Source: Chlorokybus atmophyticus (taxonomy: Eukaryota > Streptophyta > Chlorokybophyceae > Chlorokybales > Chlorokybaceae). Taken from it: a DNA stretch of 64,000 bases. The number at the start of each line of letters is the position of its first letter. Positions within the stretch are counted from its first letter, which is position 1. Position numbers and translations under genes: made by a program. Shown here one piece after another: positions 13,345 to 26,329 of this stretch. The notes under the pieces are model-generated. The model saw only the letters and a list, made by a program, of their open reading frames with translations, searched no databases and was not told the DNA's origin. The DNA is taken from positions 1,077,339 to 1,141,338 of the forward strand of contig RHPI01003156.1 in assembly GCA_009103225.1 (NCBI GenBank), written 5' to 3'.

Positions 13345-16297
13345 TTACACACGCGCGCACGCACACACTAATCTTGGGGCGCGCGCCATGAAGCTAACTG
13401 TGGACATACCTTGTGACAGCGATAGTGGTATATCCGCGAGGTGATCCTCTTCCGCAACACTCTCCTCGGCTCCCACTCTTTGCTGCTGTTGTGCGCTCCT
13501 CCTCCACGCCTTTGCGGCCACATTGAGGCACTCGGAGAGTCTCTTCACCTTCTCGTGTGGTGTTACCCCACCCCAACCTATGCCACCACTCTCAGCGGTT
13601 GCTCTCTCTTTCTCGAATGAACCGGATATCCTCCGCACCAAGGCCCGCCCCGCTGATACTGGAGCTGGCGGCGATGTCGCGGCACCCCGCACCAATGCAT
13701 CCGCAACCCAAACACTCACACCACTCCACACCTGTTGTTGTATCACGCGAGTGTTACAACCATACACCTGCAGGCATATGTGCAAGTGCGGGCGGGCATC
13801 TGAGCGCGCACGCGCACACATTCACACATGCATGCGCGCGCGCTCGCCACCACGCACACGCATACACAACTACTCACCTCATGAAGCTCCTCCATGATGT
13901 GTCGAATCATGTGAGTCCCCTCTACTCCAAGTAGCTTCTCCACATCTCTGCGCACCTCTTCCTCCTCCGCAGGCATGAATTTGGCCGATACGGGGATGAC
14001 GAGGAGTTCCCGCAACACGCTTTCGGTTACCAGCGGCTCCTGATGAAGACAGAAGTTGGTTGTTTAACACACGACACAGATGAAGCAAGTGAACGTAGTA
14101 GGTGCGTTGTGTTGGGCTTACTTTGAGCGTGCGCCATAACCAATAGTGCAAGAGTTGCATCGCGTCTTTTGCTGAAAGCTCCCTCAACGCCTCCCATCGA
14201 CCCCTATTCAATGCTTGCTGCAATGCCAAAGAAGCACTGCTTAAGCGACAGGAGGACGCACTATTGTGCAAGTCTGCGCACACAGCTAACGAAACCAACA
14301 TACACACTCTTACGCATGCGCACAGTTCATATATATGCGCAAAACAAGACACGCACGCACTCACCGCTATCTCCCCCTTCGGCACGTAACTTGACGCTGT
14401 CGACATCATCACCTCTTCTCCCAACTCTCCCACAATATCCTCCCCACCAGCAACAACAACCACCCTCTCCCTCACTTGTCTGCAAACTTCCGCGACCACC
14501 TTCGGCACCCGCCGAAGCAGATACCGGCGCTCCTCTCCGCACAGAACCTCCGCTTGTCTTCTGAGACACTCGCGCAGACTCGCATCAACGCTATGGAGGT
14601 GGTGGATGTTGTTGTTGTTGTTGTTGACAGCGGTAGGGGGGTTGAATATGCGGCGGAGGTGGGTGACGTGGTGCTCGAATAAGGAGACGAAAGACACCTG
14701 GGCATCTGTCTGCAACGCGCCGGGCCTGAAGCACACGAGTGTTGTTAGAAGTGCTACTAACACTCACACACGCCCGGCCGGCCCAAGATTAGTTGGTGTT
14801 ATGTCTCAAGGCTTCTAGCCTCCTTTGCTTGCCTGTTTTGGCGAGTGGTCTTGATGGCCTGTTCGTTCGTTGGTCGCACACAAGCACACACAGGACAGGG
14901 AGTAAGCTGCTGTGTCTTGTTTGGACACACGTGTCGAGTGCGTGTACCTCCGAAGCGGTGTGTGTGCCGGCGTAGACGAGGTAGCACGCAATGACAAGTC
15001 CCGTCCGCCCTACACATAACAACATGACGCTATGTATGCAAAGTGGTGTGAGAACATCACCGCACAAGTCCTAGTTACTCACCGAGCCCGGCGTGGCAGT
15101 GCACCGATACACGGTTACCAGCTTGTACATGGCCTGCCATCACCTGATACATGGAGCATCATGTAGGTAACATGATGATGATAGTCATGTGGAGCTTGTG
15201 TGCGTACCTGGGCGATGTTGAGGGCCTGCGCTAAGGTGGGCGTGTACATGTCCCTCCAAGGAAAGTTCAAGTGCTGGACTGTGTTGGGTCACACGCACAC
15301 ACAGCAGTGTTGTGTCAGCTCATTGACACGCAACAGGCATTGAGCAACGAACGTGATTGTTGTTGGCCACTTACTGCCGGCGTTCATAAAGTCCTCGGGC
15401 TCGTAGCTGAACCCGCTCGAGTGCAGGATGCCATCCCCACAACCAGGATGCTCACCAAGCTGTGTGTATATGCATGTGCTTGTACCCGCATGCGCATGCA
15501 TGTGCGTGTGCATGTGTGTGTGCTTTGCTGCGTGCGGGCATGCTTGCGCGAGCGCGTGTGCTTTGCTGTGTGTCAACTCATGTAATTGTTAATGTGTACG
15601 GAACACGCGCATTCATGCACAAACACTAACAACATGCAGTACCTCCTGGAGGTTGATGACTGCAGCGATGCGATGTGTCTGGAAGGAGGCGACGAGATCA
15701 TGCAACCGCATCATCCTCGCCGCGGGCCTCGCCATTGCCAACACATCATTCGTCACCCAACTGTTGCAGCAGTTGTTGTTGTTGTTGTTGTTGTTGTTGT
15801 TAGACATGCATCATGCATGCATCACCAACCAACAACACTTGCCTGGAGTGGACTCCCTCTATGGCGCTGCCGCCAGCCTGCCCTTCCCAGTCCTCATACC
15901 TGAGCAAACAACCGTGTGTACGTGTGTTTGTATGTGTCAATGCAGTGTCTTGGTATGTGTCAGTCATGTTGGATCACCTGCACTTGTTGTTGCGGGGGGA
16001 GCCCACGCGCTCGCACGCGCACTGCGCCCATGCCTTCACCGACACCGAGAGCGTCAACCCAGGCAGCGTCGCATTGTCCTGTCACATGAACGCCACAACA
16101 TCAACAACAGACACAAACAACAAAAAGTTCTCCCTCCCGGCACGCACCATCTTAGCCCATGATTTGGATTGGGTGAGGCTCGGGCCTTTTGACGAGGACT
16201 TTCTACCACCTTTGCTTCTGGTCTTCTTATGTTGGTTTGAGGCCTCTGTGCCGTCATCATGCTGCGTCTTTGCGTAGACGCTGCTGCTGCCTCCCAT
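13345..16297 (-). CDS. PTPDC1: PTPDC1-like dual-specificity phosphatase
   Basis: A protein tyrosine phosphatase domain-containing protein 1 homologue; in animals this family is linked to centrosome/cilium function. Thirteen exons join with consistent phases (589 aa): 16115..16297, 15978..16078, 15843..15899, 15643..15760, 15375..15459, 15208..15278, 15083..15143, 14948..15009, 14833..14858, 14365..14725, 14122..14217, 13878..14039, 13345..13731. Family blocks in order: SSWVTNDVLAMARP, GEHPGCGDGIL, FSYEPEDFMNAG, then the catalytic P-loop VHCHAGLGRTG (nucleophile Cys and Arg present), the helical region FVSLFEHHVTHLRRIFN and YLLRRVPKVV, and the C-terminal module LLHYWLWRTLKEPLVTE. A poly-Asn run comes from a GTT microsatellite. 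Two introns have GC donors (15842-15841 and 14832-14831). Exon 9 is only 26 nt. The last ~100 residues are low-complexity and less certain. Confidence 0.9.
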
Positions 16298-16786
16298 TTG
16301 CCTAAGCTATGGATACTAGCAGACAGTACGCATGATACGCGATTGTTTATCGTTGTAGTGTGAAACCCTTGTTTGCACGTATCGATTGATCTTGCTTCAG
16401 GTAAGGATTCAAGGAATGATTAATGCAAACTAGTCTTACAGTCGGGATGCTATATCGGCCAGTCGACTGTCCAAGTGACCTTCCCGGTGGCAACTTGTGT
16501 CATTGTATGATGATGTCCACAGTTCTCCAGTTTACTTATATACCCCTCCAGTTGCACATGACCACTACTGGTGACTCCTTAACCGTTGGTTATCACATGG
16601 GAGCTCTATCCCTCCCGCTTCTAACTAGTGTATCTAGACCTGGGCGTTGCACTCGGCCCCAAGTCCCCAACTCTTTCGCGACCACACCACCGTTGACTGT
16701 TTGTTTACACGACCTCTTTTTACACTATGACAAGAAAATTAACACCCTGCAACCAGCAGCACCACGCCGCCGCCGCCGCCGCCGCC
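16298..16786. other. Upstream region of the PTPDC1-like gene
   Basis: No gene recognised. It should contain the promoter of the minus-strand phosphatase. A short GCC microsatellite at ~16,770-16,788 abuts dispersed repeat copy B. Confidence 0.4.
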
Positions 16787-16945
16787 GATGAGTCGGACGA
16801 GGTGGTGGACAACAAAGGCAGGCCCTCGTGTATGCGTTACACGTGTCTAAGGCCAAGGGGCCAAGCGCACGTGACTTGAGTGGCGGGCGCCGTTTGCTGC
16901 CGTACGCGGCGGCAGACTGCTTAAGGGAATGATGGGGTTATCGGT
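16787..16945 (+). repeat. Dispersed repeat, copy B
   Basis: Second copy of the element at 12535-12700, same strand. Its 3' end is followed within 16 bp by the fold-back element at 16961. Confidence 0.75.
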
Positions 16946-16960
16946 GGTTTATGACTGTAA

Positions 16961-17384
16961 CAGCTAAGGGGCAAAGCCTCATTTCTTTAGGTTCGCCGTG
17001 TCGCTGCAAGGCCGGCGGAGTCTGCGCCGACCTGCGGGGATTTCGGAGAAATATGAGTCTGTTGTCTGCGCAGACATGGCGTCAGATGTCCTGTGGACGC
17101 CGCGCCAGTCGTCGCGGATGTCACGTTACTGTTTAGACTTGCTCTACCTAATGCCGGCGCCTTTAGGAGTGTTTTGCCCTTAGGCGGGGCAAAGCCTTAA
17201 ATGTATTACGTTCGGCTGGTTGCTGCAAGGCCTGCGGGGTCTGCGCCGACAAGCGGTGATTTTGGTAATCTGTGAGTAACTTGTCTGCGCGGACATTCGT
17301 CGAAAATCGTGCCGATGCTGGTCGTCGTGACATCACAGACAAGGACTTGCCGAACCTAAAAACGGAGGCTTTGCCCCTTAGCTG
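16961..17384. mobile_element. Fold-back/MITE-like DNA element with long terminal inverted repeats
   Basis: The left end (CAGCTAAGGGGCAAAGCCTC, 16961-16980) is a perfect inverted copy of the right end (17365-17384), and the symmetry continues inward to AGGTTCG/CGAACCT. The element is flanked by GTAA on both sides (16957-16960 and 17385-17388), a likely target-site duplication. Inside, two related direct units (around 17003 and 17223) share gctgcaaggcc and gtctgcgccgac, and a partial inner palindrome (tttgcccttaggcggggcaaa) sits near 17,172-17,192. No transposase is encoded, so it is non-autonomous. Confidence 0.8.
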
Positions 17385-18129
<745 letters not shown>

Positions 18130-18529
18130 GCCCTCTTCAAGAATTTCTCCATAAGAAGGCAAGTAACCAAAGGTGACGCGAATGCGCTCAGCATGCTGTG
18201 CACGAACGTGTCCAACTTGGGGGGGGCAATAGCATCATGCATGGCAACAGTGTAGCGCATATAACTGCGCAATGGCAACAACCTACATGCATTGAGACTT
18301 ACGTGCTCCATCAACACTTGATGAATGTAAATGCTTACTATAGGATTAAACATCTATTCACACATAAAACACAATATGCTCAACTTCGGCATGTTAACAT
18401 ATAGCTGACCGGTAACTGTACTCAAACATGTACTTTTATGGTGAACTTTGAGTAACATGCTACATTGCAATGTGGAGCTTGGGGGGGCAATGTGGACCAC
18501 ACTTATTTAACGTCGACTCTAACAACCAC

Positions 18530-18990
18530 TCAATACTCCGTGGGCAAACCCGAGAGCACAGCCCACACCACCTCAACTTCCTTGAGCTCTATGGCCAATG
18601 CCCAACAAGTTTTTCCATAACGCTTTCGCCCGCGCGACAAACTTGCTTATTGGCTCCCCGCTCAGCTTTCGCAACGAGTTGAGTTCTTGTCTTAGCTGTA
18701 GCCTTCTTGCCATGTTGCGCGACTTGAAGTGGCTTTCCAACTTCAACCATAGCTCCTTTGCGGTGCTGCATTCTTTAACTCACATGTGCCGTGGATGGCC
18801 ATGTTAGTGCTGTGCATTTCCTCGCCATCTGCACGTATAGCTTCCTGTAGTCCCCTCCATGGATTTGTCCTTCCATCGTGAACATCTGAGCACGCAACTT
18901 GGACAACATAGCTGTTGTAGCACATACCCTTCCTACTGCATGTCTCGTATGAGCTGCACCATCTCTGTCAGGAAGTGCTCGTGCATGGTG
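18530..18990 (-). pseudogene. Decayed Copia-type gag fragment
   Basis: On the minus strand, frame-shifted pieces read LSKLRAQMFTMEGQI, YRKLYVQMARKC, ELWLKLESHFKSRNMARR and LRQELNSLRKL, then SGEPISKFVARAKALW. This is the layout of the gag domain (UBN2/retrotrans_gag type) of Ty1/Copia elements, where a helical segment ends in a x-L-W-x-x-L motif followed by L-x-x-L-R. Stops and shifts separate the pieces. No Copia pol is seen downstream. Confidence 0.55.
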
Positions 18991-19079
18991 CAAATACGAG
19001 CAAACCTCCCAAATGAAGATACTACCAATCTAGCTGTGGACGAGATGTCGTTGTCCCGGTGGGGTGCTTTGCGCCTGGG

Positions 19080-20130
19080 CACAAACCTGAACGGCGTAGT
19101 GTTGGACTTATTTTACACCCTCGTAGCCAACCCCACCTGCGGAGACTGCAAGATTATGATATCTAACAACAATATGCTCACACCATTGGCTGACCGCAGC
19201 AAGGTGAGCATATGCTGCAGATAAATTTCCCCTCCGGGTGCATGTGGGCTAAGATATATACAAGCCTCGAACTTTGATAATGCCACCACAATATCATCAA
19301 TACAACGCAATACGTGTATGGCAAACCTTATGGCCAGCGGCCTTTATCATGTTGCCACCAACCTGTCCATAAAATCCAACTCGTAAGTTAGCAAGTCATG
19401 GCAAGAGAGATACACCCCCGCATTGTCTCCAATTGGTCTCCCTGTGAAGTTAATCCTCAGCCGTTTGCACAAACAGGTTGGTTAGCAGAAAGCAAGCATG
19501 GCATGCAAGTCAACAGCAGTGGACACCTTGGTAACACCCTCACGTGAAACCACTGTCCCCCTCACCCACGTGTGTGTCACTTGCCTGGATGTTCATGTGC
19601 AAATGGGTTTCTTTGTATCGTCTCAACACATGTACATGCATGTCCAACGGGAAAGGCTAGTAGCTAGTTATTTAGTGCAGTGGATTAACCCGGTGGTGAC
19701 AGCGGTGAAATGTATACTAGTGTGCATGTATTGCTTGAGTGGTTGTGATATATTGCATGCGTATGCCTAATCGCACGTCATATATTATGTACACATGCAA
19801 ACACCTTTTGCACGAAACCTTGCATGTGTAACGACAAGTGTTCTACGTTGGTGTACAACGTAGTATAATTCCAGGACATCAATTGCACGTGCTCACGCTT
19901 CTGTAGTAGAGTACGCCCACCGTTAATGTAGTCCCGCAATCTGCCAAATGCATAAGAATCCTTTATGATCTAACACTGCAACGTCTTGTATTTTCAGACG
20001 CCAATCGGGTCCCGCCAACGTCGCAGCTACTGTACGATGTTCGCTGCTAAGCACGACTGCAAGGACAGTCGGTGTGCTAGTTTGCATTTTAGAAATGAAG
20101 TCATCAACCGCTGCGTAGCGGTGGCGGTGT
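19080..20130 (-). pseudogene. Decayed reverse transcriptase, Penelope-like type
   Basis: Minus-strand pieces in order are: LRDYINGGRTLLQKREHV; SWNYTTLYTNVEH, which resembles the (D)F-T-T-L-Y-T-N motif of Penelope-like RTs (its Asp is lost); GRPIGDNAGVYLS, resembling the G-I-P-M-G-x-N motif; and RCIDDIVVA, the Y-x-D-D core with Cys for Tyr, followed by IYLSPHAPGGEIYLQHMLTL. The motif order is right for an RT, but stops and frame changes show decay. No GIY-YIG endonuclease was found. Telomere-linked or group-specific algal RT families are alternatives. Confidence 0.5.
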
Positions 20131-23100
20131 TCTGGCTAGCGGGTACAGCAGCATGGCACATTTCAGTGCGCCAGCAATAACTTCCGCTTTGCCTGGGTCT
20201 TACAGCAGCATCGGCAATGCGGGGGTTATATTTCGCAAACTAAGCATATAATTGAAGTTATGCTTAATGTACTCAAAAAAATGATGCAAACAAAACTTCC
20301 CCGCAATCGTACGTACATATGCAAACAACCGTACTGAATTTGCATGTTATGTAAACTCATATGCCACGGCAACATTAACATTAGCTTGACTATATGCTGT
20401 GCGTGCACGCTTGGAAACTACTCTTTCTTGATTCAACTCACATAGTTCATGTAGAGACAATGCATGTATCTAAGCTTTCTCCCTGAGGCGAGCTGCTCGG
20501 CGCCAAGCTAAGTTGTCCGCATACGATATACATGATACCATAGTTGCACCATACGGCTCCAAAGTCCGTTGCATACGCGTATTGTTTAAAAAAAAAAAAA
20601 AAAAAGACTATAATGAATAATTATTGCATGCGCGTATGTGAAGGCCTTCTGCTGTTCCACCGCCAGAAAAAATGCCCGTGCCCCGATTTGCATACTATTT
20701 TGCACCGCGCGTCACCAAATTGTGAATTGCTGGTGGTGCGGCTCTACACTCGGGGCAGGGGCATTATTCTGGTGGTGGGGCAGTGCCAAAGGGTGGATCA
20801 CCACTGGTTTAACAGCATAATGTGCACGTATTACCGTATGCATCGATGGTCCATAATGCATACCCGTATATACCCGTATACATGGACTTGCAATGCATAC
20901 CCGTATGCCGTATGGTGCAACTATGCATGACACCTTCTCCAATGGCGAGATGCCCCAATTCTCCAGCCCATCCCGCACCAACCGCACTCCCGAAGGCGTC
21001 GCAGATGCCGTGGTACTCGCTTGGAAGTTGTCGCGCCTATAAGGCTGGCAAAGTCATTCTCTGCCCCTTACTTATGTTGGTAAAACGGGACCAAGTGGGA
21101 TTTTCCATGTCATAAGCGGGTGTAAGTGCTTATGGCGTCACGCCCCCTCGGAGGGGGGGAGTCTGTTGGGTCTTCTGCTCCTGCTGGCATTGCTGCAAGG
21201 ATGCGCCGCTAACTTAGCGGCGTGTGGGTTGAACCCACAGCCATGCTCCTGGTGACTGAGTCTACCGTTTGCATGCATGCATGACTAACAGGGTGGGGTA
21301 GTAGTAGTGGTAGAGTGCATGTAGACCTGATGTTATGCAGCTGCTGGCGGTGCTATATGGTGTGTGCTCCGTGTGGCATGCGTTGCACGCAAATCCATTC
21401 CCTTGCCGTTCTTTTATACAAATAAGACTTCAGATGTACACCCGTTCATGCTAAGCGGGCGCTGCGTCCGCCTCAAAAGTCTGAGGGCCTCGAGCCACAT
21501 GACCCCATCGCGGTACTGCAGCCACCGCAGCTCTCCGCTCAAAAATCGCCATCGCTTGGTCCCGCTCCAATTGCAAGACGTATGCCACGCGCTGACGGCA
21601 GAGTCGAATAATGCCCTCCAGACGCCGTGGCTCCGTCCCACGCACTATGGCGATGTGGCGCGCACAACATCGCAGCACGCTACTCTGTTATCATGATGGT
21701 GAGGCATGGAGTGCGCTACACAACATGAGCGCACGCTTGCTGCATTAGTCGTGAGAGTATAGAGACATTATGTTACACATTCAAGTGGTTAGGTGTCATC
21801 TGCTAACGTGCCTAACAACACACCAAACAACAAAAATATAGTGCCATAATACACGTAGCACGTGCTGTTGACGTGCGTCAACAACATCTCGCCCAATGGC
21901 ACGTTGTCTTCCATCGTCAGCGGTACATACCCCTCTCGCATTTCTTGTACAGTGTGCATGCGTTCCTAGCCGGGCATTGCTCCCACCGCTGCCCCTCAAG
22001 GGGATACATGCCCCTCGCTGACGCAATAGCGTGACGAAGTTGCTGACCCGCATAGGGGCAGCTCTTGACGAAACATGGCCTTGTGCTTATGCAAAGACAC
22101 TAGCACGCGAGCACAGATGTTGAGGAGCTTGTGATGATGATAGAGGTTGACGCTTGTGGCAGTCCTAATAGTGACGTGAGTCTCCGCCGCTAGTGGGTAG
22201 AAGGTGTCGCCCGGCGGATGGACATGGTATTCCCACTACTTGCGCCGCATCTTCTGCGCTCTCGCCACAACGTGTGACCGTCATATATCAACGGTGAGTA
22301 GAAGCAAGTGGAAGATGCACATGCTGTTGCCGAATTGACTTGTCGCAACTGCCACATGCTCTAGACGTGACCACTTCCTCTATATTGTGATGGAGTGGCG
22401 TCCATGTGGTAAACGGGTGTGATATGTGTTTGTGGCCATGGACTATTTTCTTCCCATGGTACATTCATATACACGTTCGCTACTGTCAGCTGCACACCAG
22501 TCTCACCGTCAGTCACAGCACAAGCAGCATGCCAACCACCCATGTAATTCGATGCCGGTAGGATTTCTCATGCCGTAAGGACCTCATCGCACAATCTCTA
22601 GTATCATTGACATACAAGCGTGTGTCAAACCCGCCATTTGTATAATATACAAGTTTGCGGCCACAATGCACACAATGACTTGTATTGTGCGCAGTAAGGG
22701 TCCAGTGGATGCCTGATGTGAACTAGCAGCACCCACCTGCATCAATACGCAAAGACTGAAGCCTTGGAGCTGTTGCACTGGCAACAGGTGCCGTGCAGTC
22801 TCAGTTGCTGCCCACTTGGAAAGTGAACAATGCAGCACACAAAAACTGCTACAGTACTCTACCTGAATAGCGCACTACAAACCACGATAGTCTAGTGCAA
22901 TCGCGAAAAACAATCAACACATCTAGTGTAAGGTCTTCTATCTGTAAGACCTTCTATGCGTGCTGGTGGGACTTGGCCATCATACCAGCAGAGGAAGCAG
23001 TACTGCAGCCAAGCCCTCAACAATGGTCGGTGCAGTACCTAAAGCAGGTGAGTGCAGCAAGCAAAGGGTGCTAGTGTGCAGGTGGAGGCTGCATACAAAG

Positions 23101-25992
23101 GGTGCTTCCTCCACTCCTGGTGCTGGCGAAGGTGATGACGTATACTCTGCTCAACGAGTGCTCCATCCTCCACTGGCAGCGGTGACGCAACAAGAGCAGC
23201 ATGCTCGCTGGGGCTCCAAAGTTGCAATGTTGGAAAGTTTTGAACAAGCAATATGACTGAAGCTCGTTGGCTGGTTGGATCAAATGGCCAATCGCACGAA
23301 CTTACAGTTGTAGGCTGGGATCAGCTGTTTGTGAGCACAGGTTGCGAGGCAGGATTCTTCTCGACGGGCTGCGTGCTTCTCCTTGAAGCAATCTTGAGGA
23401 CATCAAGCAAGCGAACCCGTTTCATCTCGCGACCTGACATTGCAATGCCGTGTGACCCTTGTTCTGCATGACGACTATTACATGCAAAGACAACAAGCTC
23501 TTAGTTATATCAGCGACGCGCAAACCCTCACCCTCTTCAAAGCCGAGGCGGAGTGCTCGCTTCTCAAGTTCTACTGCCTGCTGATTGAGCAGTGATATTG
23601 GTGCGCTTACCAATTCTGGTACACATGACAACAGTTTCATCAGGTTGTGCATTCTTCCATTGTCAAGCGCGCTGCAGCTGGACCCATGCATGCAGCCATG
23701 CATGGGGTTGAAAGCTCGCTGCATGCAACCAACTAACAGCACCCAAGCAATCAGCATTCAGCACTTATGCGTACGAGAGCATGCACCTGAGTATGCACTC
23801 CGTTGCTTCAAGGGACTACCTTGTGCTAGCGGACTATCTGCACTGCCGCTGTCCAGCTGCTGAATGTAAGCTTTCAATCGGCGATAGCGCTCTTGAAAGC
23901 CTTCCCGGCGGCGGTGACAACGAGAAGCTTGCTGCTGTTGCTCGGTTGGAGCAGGCTGAGCAGCTAACGAAGCGGTGGAGGAAGCAGGGATCGCCTGCGC
24001 TGAATGTGAGCTGCCTGCGGCGTTGTCTGCTGCGACTGCCTCAGGACGGCCAGCCTCCATAAGCCAGCTGGCACAGCAGCGGCGTCCGCCTCCTCACTTC
24101 CCCAAGCTAGCAAGCATCAAGCAGTATGCACACCTTGCTGCTAGCTAAGCTTGGCTAGCCTACAACCACACCGCCACTGCCAATACCACCAGCCTACGTC
24201 CATGCTGTCACACCTCGTGCCAAACGGCAGCAACCCACCTTCCCCGCAGTTTTGACTTGTCCACAACTACAGCCTCAACACCACGTCCACCACACCCGCA
24301 GCCACAGCCACAGCCACAGCCACAGCCACAGCCACAGCCACAGTCACAGTCACAGCCATCTCAACCACCACCTCCACCACCTCCGCCGCCGCCTGCTTCG
24401 CGCACACAACCGACCTGACGTAAGTTAGCGAGAGTCAGAGTCAGGGAGAAGTACGTTAGTCGCCACCGTCAGCCCTCACTTTGAATGAGGTGAAAGCCAT
24501 CAGAACTCGTTGAGGTATGTCAAACAGCCCGTTTCCGCTGCCTTTGCCGCTGAGCGTGGCGACAAACGGTTTGGGACCGCGCGAAATGACGCGAGTGGCT
24601 GCCGCAGTCACATATCAAGCTGCTCTCGATTTATGATGCACAGCTGGACTGTGGTGCACCTTTGACCACCTAGGGTCATTGCATGATCGACGGTGCTGGT
24701 GTCTCATGTAGTGCACGGCTTCACCCGCGCATTTCTCCCGGGGATCTGTGTGTAGACCGCCGCGGTAGGGGACCGCTTGGCCGTTGTCGGTGGCGGCCAC
24801 GTGGGAGACCAACGGTCAGTGCATGCCGTTTTGATAGTGGCTGACTCTAGACCTGATAGAGACTCTGTAAGCGATCAGCCTTAACCTTACCCCTATTACA
24901 GTCAGAGTTAATGGCTCGCAGTTCAACGATCAAGTTGAACTCGCAGTTGTATTCACGGCATTTCATGTCTCATTGCACGCATCAATATCACCGTAAATGC
25001 ATGTATCATTCATGCAATTGGCTTTCACCAGAAGTCAGGTCATGTTGTTCGTCGGTTCATCAAGTAGGAGTTCACATACACGAAGTCTATGTAATGTTTT
25101 GTGTTAGCTCGTGTTATTGTATGCATGCTGTTGCCTTGCCCTACTTTGTGATGCGTCTTGCTCAGGTTCATTGCTATACGACAATGGTATCGATTGCGTG
25201 GCACATACTGCGAGGCATATGCCAATACACTCACTTAAAAATTTTCGTAATCTTAAAATATAAAAAAGCTATTTACTTTGCCTACGGTGTGATGTTGTTA
25301 AATTTAAGGTAATTAGTTAGATGAAGCTTCACTCAGGAGCCTTTAGCTCGCTAGAATATATGCCTTACGTGATGTAAATGCGAAAGACAAGGCAAAAGCA
25401 GTCAGACAGCAAACCATTCATGTTACAGAGCATTTGCGATGCTTATAGCGTGTTATAGTATATGCATGTGTACTGCATTACTAAATAATGCATGCCATGC
25501 TTTTAATGCAGCGCACAACGTCTTGAGTAATATATACTTAATAATCATTATTTGTCATAGTCGATCATTACCATCACTGATAACCATACATGCACGCAGC
25601 CCCTAGGCTTTCATGCATCCGTAGAGTGCAGTGGTGTGCCTGGTGGCGTGTGATGCTGCAATAATAAGCTCCTCTACTCTTTGCCTTTGCCCTACTAAAA
25701 GGGCCTCGTATATGATGTGCATACCTTGTGCGTTATTGCTTCTAAATCTACTCGGGCCATGCGCCACTCCGTAAGAGCAAGCGCACATAAGCTTGAATGG
25801 TAGTGCCAATGCCAATGCGATGCGTGTGTAGCAAGCATGTGGGCTGGCCCAAGCCAACGATATGTTATGCTATGCTATGTACTAGATGCAGGCACACGCA
25901 CGCAAACAATAGTGCATGAAAGGTATTGGAGGTGCAAGTGTCATAGTCATAGTTAAGTACCAATCACATTAATAGCTTAGCTTCATCAACAA
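20131..25992. other. Long repeat-rich stretch without recognised genes
   Basis: No conserved protein recognised on either strand. Contents I can name: a poly-A run at ~20,588-20,605; a short palindrome-rich patch near 22,932-22,957 (aaggtcttctatctgtaagacctt); open but unrecognised frames at 21,360-21,700 (both strands) and 23,580-24,060; and a CACAGC array at 24301-24355 followed by CCACCT/CCGCCG repeats. 24,900-25,990 is A/T-rich and featureless. Some of this may be eroded retroelement DNA. Confidence 0.4.
24301..24355 (+). repeat. Hexanucleotide tandem repeat (CACAGC)n
   Basis: About nine consecutive gccaca/cagtca units, grading into a CCACCT/CCGCCG-rich stretch to ~24,395. Confidence 0.9.
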
Positions 25993-26191
25993 TGTCATGC
26001 CTATTGTCTTCGCATGCCAGCCTTCATCAAGCACATGGGCACCGCGCGTAGCTGTTCAGTTGTGAGTTCGATTATGAGTTGTGTGTTTTACATTGAGTGG
26101 GGTTTTTTTTGGGAATAGCCTCCATATGACTGTCAGCTTACGTTCTAAACAGTCATGACTTGTATAAATAGTCACAGTGTTCACCGGATCA
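25993..26191 (+). repeat. LTR copy, left (internally deleted)
   Basis: Begins TGTCATGCC and ends GGATCA. The sequence is shared in order with the longer copy at 43890-44203: tgtcatgcc, ttgtctt, catgccagcct, accgcgcgtagctgttcag, atagcct, gtcacagtgttcaccggatcag. This copy lacks about 105 bp present in the right copy (43,930-44,036). TG...CA ends and the placement of gag directly downstream fit a 5' LTR. Flanking bases (aacaa versus gctgg) do not form a target duplication. Confidence 0.7.
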
Positions 26192-26329
26192 GCCGGATGA
26201 GCAGGCCCACCCCTTTCTAGCCAACAGACGAGGGGAACCTCAGCATCTGGAGCCCAACCTCACCTAAGAGCGAGCAAGTGAAGAAAGCGGTTACCGTAGC
26301 AGCAGAGGCTCCCGCCCCGTCTCCGGCTT

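Noticed and set aside
13523-16277. Plus-strand open frames opposite the phosphatase gene
   Set aside because: Antisense to verified exons and introns; composition driven by microsatellites.
21364-22053. Protein-coding gene on either strand at 21.4-22.0 kb
   Set aside because: Overlapping open frames on both strands, none with a recognisable family or splice pattern.
23422-24060. Possible small coiled-coil gene on the minus strand
   Set aside because: Two attractive pieces (RCHRRREGFQERYRRLKAYI and AVELEKRALRLGFEEGE) could not be joined with consistent splice phases and match no family I know.
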